DNA from: Halomonas sp. LR3S48
GTDB taxonomy: Bacteria > Pseudomonadota > Gammaproteobacteria > Pseudomonadales > Halomonadaceae
Reading direction: 5' to 3'
DNA length: 64,000 nucleotides
Assembly (NCBI RefSeq): GCF_025725665.1
Contig: NZ_CP107009.1
Span: forward strand, 496,001 to 560,000
The position numbers and the translations under genes were made by a program. This document shows positions 26,212 through 34,606 of this stretch, piece after piece; the stretch's first letter is position 1; every line of letters starts with the position of its first letter. Under the pieces are notes generated by a model. It searched no databases. It saw only the letters and a list, made by a program, of their open reading frames with translations, and was not told the origin of the DNA.

Positions 26212-28017
26212 TTGGACGTGACCGCGCCGCCCGACCTGCACGCCCGGCTCAAGCCTCGACTGCTGCTGCGCCCACGCAATGAGGCGCTCTATACCCGCGC
26301 TCGCGCGGAAGGGCTGAGCGAACTTCAGGCTCGCGTGCTTGCCGGCCGCCTGCCCGATTACGACGGGGAGCTTGCGCCGCTCACCCAGCCCAGCCTGCGT
26401 TACCTCGAACATCCGGAGCGCCTGGCCGACGGCCGTCGCGCCGCAGAGCGTATCGCCCAGGCCGTAGTGGATGGCGAGCATATCGGCATCCTCACCGACT
26501 ACGATGTCGACGGCATTACTTCCCACGTGGTGATCCGGCGCACCCTGGTGGAGCTTTTTGGCGTGCCGGAGTCGCGGCTGCACAGCCTGATCGGTCATCG
26601 CATCCACGACGGTTACGGCATCAGCCTGCCGCTGGTGGAGCGGACATTGGGGCTCAAGCCGCGGCCGAGCCTGGTGATCACTGCCGACTGCGGCAGCTCC
26701 GACGAGCCGCGCATTGCCCGGCTCAAGGCGGCGGGCATCGACGTGGTGGTGAGCGATCACCACGCCCTGCCGGTGGAAGGGCCACCGCCCTCGGCGCATG
26801 CCGTGGTGAATCCCACGCGCAATGACTGCCAATACCCGGATCGCACCATTGCCGGCTGCATGGTGGCGTGGCTTACGATGTCGCTCACGCGCAGCGTACT
26901 GATTGAATGGGGGGCGATTCCCGAGGCCACGCCCAAGCTCTCCGCCTGGCTCTCCTACGTGGCGCTGGGTACCGTGGCCGACTGCGTGTCGCTGGGGGCT
27001 AGCCCGGCCAACCGCGCGGTGGTCAGCCACGGCCTGGCGCTGATCAATCGCATGGAGGCTGCCTGCTGGCGCGCCATGGCGACACGCCTGGGCGAGGATA
27101 GCGTGCCATTTTCCGCCGAGACTCTGGCCTTCCAGATGGGGCCGCGGATCAACGCCCGCTCGCGCCTCGACGATCCCTACGCTGCGCTTCACTTCATGCT
27201 GGCCGAGGACGATGCCACCGCGATACGTCACCTGCAGACACTGGATGACGACAACCAGTCGCGCAAGGCGATCGAGGCGGAAATGGTGGAGGAAGCCCGG
27301 GCCCTGGCCATGCCGCAGCTCGAGGCCGACCAGCCGGCGCTGGTAGTGTTTCTCGACAGTGGCCATCCGGGCGTGCAGGGCATCGTCGCCTCGCGACTGG
27401 TGCAGTCCTATGGCCGCCCCGCTCTGGTGCTGACACCAGCGGCAGCGCCGGACATGCTCACCGGCTCGGGGCGTTCCATCGAGGCGCTGCACCTGCGCGA
27501 TGCCCTGCAGCGCACCTTCGAACTCGCCCCCGAGGCGCTGCCACGCTTCGGCGGTCACCGTGGCGCGGCCGGGGTCGGCGTACCGGTCGACCGGTTGGAA
27601 ATCTTCCGGACGGCCTTCCTTCAGGCGGTGGGCGAACAGTTGGGTGGTGCCGAGCTGTACCCCCACGTGCTGACCGATGGGACTCTCGTGCCTGAGCAGT
27701 TCCACCTGGCCACGCTGCTCGAGCTGGAGGCGCTGGGCCCTTATGGGCGCGAATTCGATGCGCCGCTGTTCGACGGGGAGTTCCTGGTCGAATCGATGCG
27801 TTCCGTGGGCGCCGACGGTACCCACCTTTCGATGCACCTTTCCACCGGGGCGACGAGCCTCAAGGCGATCTGGTTTCGCGCCCTCACGCCCGGCGAACTG
27901 CCGGCCTTCGCCCTGGGCGATCGGCTGCGCTGCGCCTACCGGCTCAACCGCAACCGCTGGCGCGGCCAGGAGTCGCTGCAGCTGATGGTGGAATACGCCG
28001 AGCCGATTGGCCGCTGA
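26212..28017 (+). CDS. recJ: Single-stranded-DNA-specific exonuclease RecJ
   Basis: A 5' to 3' single-strand exonuclease of recombination and base-excision repair. DHH-family motifs are in order: TDYDVDGITSH, ITADCGSSDEP, VVSDHHALP and VNPTRNDCQYP, then the DHHA1 domain (FLDSGHPGVQGIVASRLVQ, RFGGHRGAAGVG) and an OB-like C-terminal region. The start is TTG at 26212, preceded by AAAGGAG at ideal spacing. 601 residues, slightly longer than E. coli (577). Confidence 0.95.
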   Translation: MDVTAPPDLHARLKPRLLLRPRNEALYTRARAEGLSELQARVLAGRLPDYDGELAPLTQPSLRYLEHPERLADGRRAAERIAQAVVDGEHIGILTDYDVDGITSHVVIRRTLVELFGVPESRLHSLIGHRIHDGYGISLPLVERTLGLKPRPSLVITADCGSSDEPRIARLKAAGIDVVVSDHHALPVEGPPPSAHAVVNPTRNDCQYPDRTIAGCMVAWLTMSLTRSVLIEWGAIPEATPKLSAWLSYVALGTVADCVSLGASPANRAVVSHGLALINRMEAACWRAMATRLGEDSVPFSAETLAFQMGPRINARSRLDDPYAALHFMLAEDDATAIRHLQTLDDDNQSRKAIEAEMVEEARALAMPQLEADQPALVVFLDSGHPGVQGIVASRLVQSYGRPALVLTPAAAPDMLTGSGRSIEALHLRDALQRTFELAPEALPRFGGHRGAAGVGVPVDRLEIFRTAFLQAVGEQLGGAELYPHVLTDGTLVPEQFHLATLLELEALGPYGREFDAPLFDGEFLVESMRSVGADGTHLSMHLSTGATSLKAIWFRALTPGELPAFALGDRLRCAYRLNRNRWRGQESLQLMVEYAEPIGR

Positions 28018-28169
28018 CCGCCGGGGCGGCCGCGACACCGGCGACTGAGCTGAGTCAAGGAGGCAGGCGCCCGGGCTCGGTAGAATCCGGCTTCCTGCCC
28101 AGCGGTCGGCATACAAGCCCGACCAATGCGGCTAATCGAGCATCGCCTTCCTGTTGCAAGGTATTACGA

Positions 28170-28787
28170 ATGGATCCACAAGATCTCCCCACCGACCCCC
28201 ATCGCCCCTACGAGGATGTGATGGCCATGCTGGTGGGCACGCTGTTCGTCGCGCTCGGGGTGAGCTTCTATACTCAGGCGCTGCTGCTGACCGGCAGTAC
28301 CGCCGGTATGGCCTTCCTGCTGCAGTACGCAACCGGCTGGCGCTTCGGCGTGTGGTTCTTCCTGATCAACCTGCCGTTCTACTACCTGGCGGTGAAACGC
28401 TTGGGCTGGTCGTTCACCCTACGCACCTTCGCCGCCATTGCCCTGGTATCGCTGTTCTCCGAGCTTACCGGCCGCTGGATCGCCTTTGATACCCTGAATC
28501 CGCTCTACGCCTCGCTGATGGGCGGTAGCCTGATCGGTATCGGCATGCTGGTGTTGTTTCGTCATCGCACCAGCCTCGGCGGCATCAACATCCTGGCGCT
28601 CTATCTGCAGGGCCGTTACGGCCTGCGCGCCGGCTACGTGCAGCTTGGCGTCGACGGGCTGATCATGTTCGCTGCTCTCCTGGTGCTGCCGCCGGATCGG
28701 GTCGGACTCTCGGTGCTGGGCGCCGTGGCGCTCAATTTGATCATTGCCCTTAACCACAAGCCCGGCCGCTACATGGGCGTGAGTTGA
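28170..28787 (+). CDS. YitT-family membrane protein (DUF161)
   Basis: A 205-residue integral membrane protein with about five or six hydrophobic segments: MLVGTLFVALGVSFYTQALLL, FGVWFFLINLPFYYLAV, FAAIALVSLFSEL, LMGGSLIGIGMLVLF and ALLVLPPDRVGLSVLGAVALNLI. The GSTAGMAFLLQYATG and RTSLGGINILALYLQ segments are typical of the YitT/DUF161 family, whose function is unknown. AAGGT precedes the ATG. It is transcribed alone and converges on the VOC-domain gene. Confidence 0.82.
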   Translation: MDPQDLPTDPHRPYEDVMAMLVGTLFVALGVSFYTQALLLTGSTAGMAFLLQYATGWRFGVWFFLINLPFYYLAVKRLGWSFTLRTFAAIALVSLFSELTGRWIAFDTLNPLYASLMGGSLIGIGMLVLFRHRTSLGGINILALYLQGRYGLRAGYVQLGVDGLIMFAALLVLPPDRVGLSVLGAVALNLIIALNHKPGRYMGVS

Positions 28788-28835
28788 AAAGTGGCTGCGC
28801 TCGCCGGCTTTTCAGTAGTGCAGGCACGGTTCCTG

Positions 28836-29255
28836 TCAATAATTGGGCCAGACGCCCGGCGTGGCCAGCTCGATGAGGTGGCCGTCGGGGTCGCGGAAGT
28901 AGAGACTCTCGCCGCCGCGGGGCCAATGGGTGCGCCCCTCGATGGCAACGCCATGATCGTCGAGTTGGCGCTCCCACGCGGCCAGCTCGCGCTTGGTGAT
29001 GGCGAAGGCGAGGTGGACCCGCCCCTTGCCGTCGTGGGGTGGAATGGTGCCCATGTCGTGAGGTAGCACCACGGTCTCCAGCGTCTCGCCTTGCAGGAAC
29101 AGCAGCAACACCGAGCCGGCACCGGCATCGTAGGCAGTGAAACGATGGTCGGCATTGAAAGGCTCGAGCCCCATCACACCTTCGAAGAAGACCCGCGCCC
29201 GATCCATGTCGTCGACGTAGAGCGCGGTCTCCAGTACGCCGTTGAGCTTGGGCAT
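28836..29255 (-). CDS. VOC-superfamily (glyoxalase/bleomycin-resistance fold) protein
   Basis: A 139-residue metal-binding fold with two beta-alpha-beta-beta-beta modules: LETALYVDDMDRARVFFEGVMGL and VHLAFAITKRELAAWERQLDDHG, ending GGESLYFRDPDGHLIELATPG. The glutamate and histidines seen (RVHLAF and LIEL) fit a 2-His-1-carboxylate site. The substrate cannot be told from sequence; fosfomycin or other thiol-transfer families are possible. ATG at 29255 was preferred because GGGAG lies 8 bases before it; an ATG at 29276 would add seven residues. Confidence 0.82.
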   Translation of the reverse strand: MPKLNGVLETALYVDDMDRARVFFEGVMGLEPFNADHRFTAYDAGAGSVLLLFLQGETLETVVLPHDMGTIPPHDGKGRVHLAFAITKRELAAWERQLDDHGVAIEGRTHWPRGGESLYFRDPDGHLIELATPGVWPNY

Positions 29256-29551
29256 GGCTTTCTCTCCCTCTGCCATATGTCTTTCAGCTTAGCAGGTGCT
29301 CCCTGTTTACCTGCCTGACGGGTCAATGCGGCTAGCGCTGTAGATGAGCAGAGATGCTGCGGCGCACAATGGAAAAGTTCAATGACTTAGACAAAATTGA
29401 AACTAAAGTATTAGCAAATCTCGCATTAAAACGAACGTTTGGCCTTGAACCAAGCGCATGTTTGGCGAAAACTGACTGGGTAGGGCACCGCTCCGGCTAG
29501 GGCGGAACAAACAACCAGCTCCAGCTCGCATCTGGAAGAGGACGTCGAGAC
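29256..29551. promoter_or_regulatory. AT-rich divergent region upstream of fadL
   Basis: About 296 bases between the VOC gene and fadL. The segment 29365-29440 is distinctly AT-rich. On the plus strand TTAGAC (29387-29392), a 16-base spacer and TATTAG (29409-29414) could be the fadL promoter. I found no convincing FadR or PsrA operator palindrome. Confidence 0.35.
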
Positions 29552-30889
29552 ATGCAGAACAAGTTCAACAGGATCACTTGGGCCGTGGCCATCGCCGCTG
29601 CCGCCTTCGCCAGCCAGGCCAACGCCGGCGGATACCAGATCAACGAGCAGAGCGTCAGCGGCCAGGGCTATGGCCATGCAGGGCGGAGCTCCAACGTCAA
29701 CGACGCCACCATCGTCTTCGGCAACCCGGCGGGCATGTCCTTCCTCGACCGGGCGCAGCTGACCGCGGGCGGGACCTATCTGAACGTCAATAGCCGGATC
29801 CGCAATGCCGAAGCGAGTCGCTCCAACCTCCTTACTGGAGGGTTTGCTCAACCGGTTGACGGTTCCTCTGAAGGCGACATGGTGCCGGGTACGCTGATTC
29901 CCTTTGCCTTTTATGCTCATCCGGTGAACGAGCAACTGGCATTTGGTTTCGGTGTTTATGCACCGTTTGGTTCCAAGACCGAGTATGAAGACGGTTTCAT
30001 TGGCCGCAACCTGGGGAACTATACCGAGCTAAGGGTGATGAGTGCCCAGCCGACGGTTTCGTATCGTTTCAACGACCAGTGGTCGATCGGTGCTGGCATA
30101 ACTTATAACCGTGTCGATGGCGAGCTCCAACGCCAAGTGCCGCAGCCCGGTTTTGGCATGGCGGATCCTGACCAGGATCTGGACTCACGGGTGGAAGGGG
30201 ATGACGATGCTTGGGGGTATAACCTGGGCATCATCTTCCAGCCGGCTCCTGAAACGACTCTTGGCCTGACTTACCGCTCGAAGGTCGATTACGACCTTAC
30301 GGGTACCTATAGAGCAACCAATCCCGATGGCTCTGTCGCTACCAATCCCCTGACAGGCGCAGCGTTGGAGGACAACGCACGCTTGAACCTGGTGACGCCG
30401 GAAACCGTCAACTTCTCCGTGACCCAGCAGATGAGCGATCGCTTGAAGCTGATGGCGGGTGTCTCTTGGGCTCGCTGGAGTCGCTTCAATGAAATCCATG
30501 TAACGAACGATGCGGGCGACACGATCACCCGGGAGACTCAGAATTATTCGAATGCCTGGGCTTACGGTGTCGGCGGTGAATACCAGCTAAACCCACAGTT
30601 GGTCCTGCGTGCCGGTGTCACTCTCGATTCCACGCCCACCAACGACCAGTACCGTAGTGCGCGGATTCCCTCGGACGATCGCCGCATCTTCTCCATCGGC
30701 GCCGGCTGGACGCCCATGGAAAACCTGACGCTGGATTTTGCCTACTCTTATCTGACCGAGCGTAGTACACAAGTGGATCAATCGCGTACGGACCATGCTG
30801 GAACGATAGCGGAAACGGAGTTGGCGTACTCTGCCGACTACAAGAACGAAGCCCATGGCTTCGGTGCACAGCTGACCTATCGCTTCTGA
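29552..30889 (+). CDS. fadL: Outer-membrane long-chain fatty acid transporter (FadL/OmpP1 family)
   Basis: A 14-strand beta-barrel for hydrophobic substrates. The signal peptide ends ASQANA-GGYQ at residue 25. The mature N-terminal plug GGYQINEQSVSGQGYGHAG and NPAGMSFL are family hallmarks, and the last residue is Phe for outer-membrane assembly. 445 residues. Base composition in the middle third is visibly more AT-rich than that of flanking housekeeping genes. Long-chain fatty acids are the likely substrate, but aromatic hydrocarbons are also carried by this family. Confidence 0.92.
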   Translation: MQNKFNRITWAVAIAAAAFASQANAGGYQINEQSVSGQGYGHAGRSSNVNDATIVFGNPAGMSFLDRAQLTAGGTYLNVNSRIRNAEASRSNLLTGGFAQPVDGSSEGDMVPGTLIPFAFYAHPVNEQLAFGFGVYAPFGSKTEYEDGFIGRNLGNYTELRVMSAQPTVSYRFNDQWSIGAGITYNRVDGELQRQVPQPGFGMADPDQDLDSRVEGDDDAWGYNLGIIFQPAPETTLGLTYRSKVDYDLTGTYRATNPDGSVATNPLTGAALEDNARLNLVTPETVNFSVTQQMSDRLKLMAGVSWARWSRFNEIHVTNDAGDTITRETQNYSNAWAYGVGGEYQLNPQLVLRAGVTLDSTPTNDQYRSARIPSDDRRIFSIGAGWTPMENLTLDFAYSYLTERSTQVDQSRTDHAGTIAETELAYSADYKNEAHGFGAQLTYRF

Positions 30890-30924
30890 GCCAGTCGAAC
30901 GCTTGAACTGAAACAAGCCTGAGT

Positions 30925-30959
30925 ACAAGGCCCGGCAATTGCTGGGCCTTGTGCGTTTT
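30925..30959 (+). terminator. Terminator after fadL
   Basis: A 12-bp stem with one G:T pair (30925-30936 with 30941-30952) and an AATT loop is followed by GCGTTTT. It lies 35 bases after the fadL stop. Confidence 0.8.
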
Positions 30960-31145
30960 GGCATCGCTAAGCCGCCTGAGCGAGAAAGGCGGCCCACGTG
31001 TCGGAGTTTGCCGACGACACGGCTGGCGAGGATGCGCCGTAGCGGCGAGTTCGCTACAATAACCGCCTTTCCGTGCTGCCTGTGCCATGGGCCTTGGCCC
31101 GTGCCGTGGTGGCCGTTTTCCCAAGCGAATCAGGCGAGCGAGCCC

Positions 31146-32244
31146 ATGCTGGAAACCAACCCCATTCACAACCTCATCAAGGACCTGTCCGAACGGACAG
31201 ACGTCCTGAGGGGGTATCTTTGACTATGCCGAACGCAAGGATCGGCTAGAGGAAGTCTCCCGCGAGCTGGAGGACCCCAACGTCTGGAACGACCCCGACT
31301 ACGCCCAGAAGCTCGGTCGCGAGCGTGCGTCGCTGGAGCTGGTGGTCGAGACCATCGACGAGCTCGACCAGGGCCTGGCGGACAGCCGCGACCTGCTCGA
31401 GCTGGCCGAGATGGAAGAGGACGAGGACACCGTTGCCGAGGTCCAGAAGGAACTCGACGGGCTTCAGGAGAGCCTGGCCAAGCTCGAATTCCGGCGTATG
31501 TTCTCCGGCGATATGGATGCCAACAACGCCTACCTCGACATCCAGGCCGGCTCCGGTGGCACCGAGGCCCAGGACTGGGCCAATATGCTGCTGCGCATGT
31601 ACCTGCGCTGGTGCGAGCACCACGGCTTCAAGGCCGAGATCGTCGAGGTGTCTGCGGGTGAAGTGGCGGGCATCAAGTCGGCGACCATTCACGTACAGGG
31701 CGATCACGCCTTCGGCTGGCTGCGCACCGAGACCGGCGTGCACCGCCTGGTGCGCAAGAGCCCGTTCGATTCCGGCGGCCGTCGCCATACCTCCTTTGCC
31801 TCCGTGTTCCTGTCGCCGGAGGTGGACGACAACTTCGAGGTCGAGATCAACCCGGCGGACCTGCGCACCGACACCTATCGCTCCAGCGGCGCGGGCGGCC
31901 AGCACGTCAACACTACCGATTCGGCGGTACGTATCACCCACGAGCCCACCGGCATCGTAGTGGCTTGCCAGAGCCAGCGCAGCCAGCACGCCAACCGCGA
32001 CTTCGCCATGAAGCAGCTCAAGGCGAAGCTGTGGGAGCACGAGATGCAGAAGCGCAATGCCGCCAAGCAGGAGGCGGAGGATGCCAAGTCCGACATCGGC
32101 TGGGGCAGCCAGATCCGCTCCTACGTACTCGATGACCAACGGATCAAGGACCTGCGGACCGGCGTGCAGACCAGCAACTGCGACCGGGTGCTCGACGGCG
32201 ACCTGGATGCCTTCATCGAAGCCAGCTTGAAACAAGGCTTGTAG
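31146..32244 (+). CDS. prfB: Peptide chain release factor 2 (programmed +1 frameshift)
   Basis: Releases peptides at UGA and UAA. The first 25 codons ([20 protein letters not shown] to LRGYL) run into an in-frame TGA at 31221-31223. The site reads AGGGGG-TAT-CTT-TGA-C, the classical autoregulatory frameshift with its internal Shine-Dalgarno. Slipping one base at CTT continues with [20 protein letters not shown] for a total of 365 residues. The codon-reading motif SPFDSGG and the hydrolysis motif GGQ (in SGAGGQHVN) are present. lysS follows 98 bases later, as in many bacteria. Confidence 0.97.
31212..31224 (+). promoter_or_regulatory. prfB programmed frameshift site
   Basis: An internal Shine-Dalgarno (AGGGGG, ending at 31214) lies three bases before CTT (31218-31220) and is followed by the poor-context stop TGA C. 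Low RF2 lets the ribosome slip forward by one base into the GAC frame, which makes full-length RF2. Confidence 0.95.
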
Positions 32245-32254
32245 CCTCGGGTTT

Positions 32255-32303
32255 CGAGCCACGGGTCGCGAGCGGTAGCCAGTCCGCTTGCGCCCGTGGC
32301 TCG
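32255..32303 (+). terminator. Hairpin between prfB and lysS
   Basis: A perfect 11-bp inverted repeat (32255-32265 with 32293-32303, CGAGCCACGGG and complement) encloses a 27-base loop. It has no T tract, so it may be a partial terminator, an RNA-stability hairpin or a repeat remnant. Confidence 0.4.
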
Positions 32304-32342
32304 GGGCTCCCCGCCCGTAGCGAATTCTTAACAGGTAACGAC

Positions 32343-33893
32343 ATGGCCAACCAGAGCTCTTCCCCGGATAGCCTCCAGATCGACGAGAACCGCCTGATTG
32401 CCGAGCGCCGGGCCAAGCTGGCGGCGCGGCGTGAGCGTGCCGCCGAGAATGGCGGCAGCGCCTTCCCCAACGACTTCCGCCGCGACAGCCTGGCGGCCGA
32501 CCTGATCGACGAGCTGGGCGAAAAGGACAAGGCGGAGCTCGAAGCGTTGAATCGCCCGGCGGCGGTGGCCGGGCGCATCATGCGCAAGCGCGGCCCGTTC
32601 CTGGTAATCCAGGACCCCAGCGGGGTCATCCAGCTTTACGTCGACAAGAAGGGGCTGCCGGAAGAGACGCTCGAAGACATCAAGGGCTGGGATATCGGCG
32701 ACATCGTGGCCGGCCGCGGCCCGGTACACAAGTCGGGCAAGGGCGACCTCTACGTGATGATGGAAGAGGCCAAGCTGCTGACCAAGAGCCTGCGCCCGCT
32801 GCCGGACAAGTTCCACGGTCTGACCGACATGGAGGCGCGCTATCGCCAGCGCTATGTCGACCTGATCATGAACCCCGATTCGCGCCGTGTGTTCGAGACC
32901 CGCGCCGGCGTGATCAGCGCCATGCGCCGCTTCTTCGAGGAGCGTGGCTTCATGGAGGTGGAGACCCCCATGCTGCAGCCGATTCCCGGCGGTGCCACCG
33001 CGCGGCCCTTCGTCACGCACCACAACGCGCTCGACATCGACATGTACCTGCGCATCGCGCCGGAGCTCTACCTCAAGCGCCTGGTGGTGGGCGGCTTCGA
33101 GAAGGTCTTCGAGATCAATCGCAACTTCCGCAACGAGGGGCTTTCGACGCGCCATAACCCCGAGTTCACCATGGTCGAGTTCTACCAGGCCCACGCCAAT
33201 CATCATGACCTGATGGATCTCACCGAGGAGATGCTGCGCACCATCGCGCTCAAGGTGCTGGGTACTACCACGGTGGTCAACACCGTGCGCAATGCCGAAG
33301 GCGAGATCCTAGAGACCTACGAGTACGATTTCGGCAAGCCGCTCAAGCGTATCAGCGTGTTCGACTCGATTCTCGAGTACAACCCGGACATCCACGCCGA
33401 CGCCCTGGCCGACGAGGCGGCGGCTCGCCAGATCGCCGAGCGCCTGGACATCGACGTCAAGGATGGCTGGGGCCTGGGCAAGATCCAGATCGAGATCTTC
33501 GAGAAGACCGTCGAGCACCGCCTCAAGGACCCGACCTTCATCACCGACTATCCCACTGAGGTGAGCCCGCTGGCGCGGCGCAACGACCGCGACCCGTTCG
33601 TCACCGAGCGCTTTGAGTTCTTCGTAGGCGGGCGCGAAATCGCCAATGGCTTCTCCGAGCTCAACGACGCCGAGGATCAGGCTGAGCGCTTCCGCGCCCA
33701 GGCGGCGGAGAAGGAGGCCGGCGACCTCGAGGCGATGTATTACGACGCCGACTACGTGCGCGCACTGGAGTACGGCCTGCCGCCCACTGCCGGTGAGGGA
33801 ATCGGCATCGACCGCCTGGTGATGCTGTTCACTGACAGCGCTTCGATCCGGGATGTGCTGCTGTTCCCGGCCATGCGCCCAGAGGTGGACTGA
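32343..33893 (+). CDS. lysS: Lysyl-tRNA synthetase (class II)
   Basis: Charges tRNA-Lys. An N-terminal OB-fold anticodon-binding domain ([18 protein letters not shown]) is followed by the class II core with motif 1 ([16 protein letters not shown]), motif 2 ([20 protein letters not shown]) and motif 3 ([12 protein letters not shown]). 516 residues. AGGT precedes the ATG. It probably lies in one operon with prfB. Confidence 0.97.
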   Translation: MANQSSSPDSLQIDENRLIAERRAKLAARRERAAENGGSAFPNDFRRDSLAADLIDELGEKDKAELEALNRPAAVAGRIMRKRGPFLVIQDPSGVIQLYVDKKGLPEETLEDIKGWDIGDIVAGRGPVHKSGKGDLYVMMEEAKLLTKSLRPLPDKFHGLTDMEARYRQRYVDLIMNPDSRRVFETRAGVISAMRRFFEERGFMEVETPMLQPIPGGATARPFVTHHNALDIDMYLRIAPELYLKRLVVGGFEKVFEINRNFRNEGLSTRHNPEFTMVEFYQAHANHHDLMDLTEEMLRTIALKVLGTTTVVNTVRNAEGEILETYEYDFGKPLKRISVFDSILEYNPDIHADALADEAAARQIAERLDIDVKDGWGLGKIQIEIFEKTVEHRLKDPTFITDYPTEVSPLARRNDRDPFVTERFEFFVGGREIANGFSELNDAEDQAERFRAQAAEKEAGDLEAMYYDADYVRALEYGLPPTAGEGIGIDRLVMLFTDSASIRDVLLFPAMRPEVD

Positions 33894-33923
33894 AGGGGCT
33901 GCGCTTCGGCCCGGCAAGCCGCT

Positions 33924-34029
33924 GAAGCGACGGGGCATGCCTTCGAGGAGGCGCACCGAGCCCATCCCTGGGAGCTACCGGCGCCATCCATGGCGCCGGA
34001 CCTCCTCTCTGGCATTCCCCCGTCGCGTT
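33924..34029. repeat. Long palindromic intergenic repeat, copy 2
   Basis: Starts 30 bases after lysS. Left arm GAAGCGACGGGGCATGCC and GAGGAGG (33924-33951) pairs with right arm CCTCCTC...GGCATTCCCCCGTCGCG (34001-34027). The centre GAGCCCATCCCTGGGAGCTAC followed by a GGCGCCATCCATGGCGCC palindrome matches the core of the copies near 26000 and 61000. Confidence 0.8.
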
Positions 34030-34142
34030 ACCTCTTCTGACGGATCAAGCCCGGGCCTCTCGGTGTCGACCCGGCGGAAGTATTGGTAAGCGGCGGCGCT
34101 AGCGCCCATAATGATCACCGTTTCGACGTCGAGGAGACCGCG

Positions 34143-34529
34143 ATGAAACTGCTCAACCGCTCCGCCCTGAGCGTCAGGCCGACCCGGCATTTCGTGGACT
34201 GGATCAACGCGCTGGAACCCACCATGGGGGAGGACGACCTCACCCTGGCCGACGTCGAACGCGAAAGCACCGTCTACCTCATCCCCGAGATGGACACCCC
34301 CGAGGCGCTGGAAGCTTTCGTGCGCGAGCGCTATCTCGAGATTCTCGAGACCGAGTTGCGCGCCTGGGAAGAGGACGAGCGCCAGTGGCCCGAGGCCGTG
34401 GACTGGGCGCTGTTCCAGCGTTTCCTGCAGGTCGAGCACAGTTACCTGGCGATCGATCTGGATGACGAGACGGCGCTGGAGATCTCCGAGGTCGACGACT
34501 CGCTGCTATTGGAAACCGATCAAGACTGA
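34143..34529 (+). CDS. Small acidic protein of unknown function
   Basis: A 128-residue, strongly acidic, soluble protein (MKLLNRSALSVRPTRHFVDW at the start; a tail rich in Asp and Glu). ATG at 34143 is preceded by GAGGAG at seven bases, which rules out the longer frame to 34083. Codon use is typical of the genome and the gene has its own terminator, so it is likely real. I do not recognise the family; no metal motif, signal peptide or membrane segment is seen. Confidence 0.75.
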   Translation: MKLLNRSALSVRPTRHFVDWINALEPTMGEDDLTLADVERESTVYLIPEMDTPEALEAFVRERYLEILETELRAWEEDERQWPEAVDWALFQRFLQVEHSYLAIDLDDETALEISEVDDSLLLETDQD

Positions 34530-34552
34530 TTCGCTTCCCTCGTTGATTTTCG

Positions 34553-34579
34553 GGAACCGGCTGCGGCCGGTTTTCTCGT
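34553..34579 (+). terminator. Terminator after the small acidic protein gene
   Basis: Stem AACCGGC (34555-34561) and GCCGGTT (34566-34572) with a TGCG loop, followed by TTCTCGTT. Confidence 0.75.
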
Positions 34580-34606
34580 TACGTACCCTGCAGTGATGGA
34601 AACAGG

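Noticed and set aside
26092..28116. A 674-codon minus-strand frame opposite recJ
   Set aside because: Fully antisense to RecJ, whose DHH motifs are intact. No ribosome site or recognisable domain.
31146..31223. prfB as a broken gene because of the in-frame TGA
   Set aside because: The context is the canonical programmed frameshift signal, and the downstream frame is a complete RF2.
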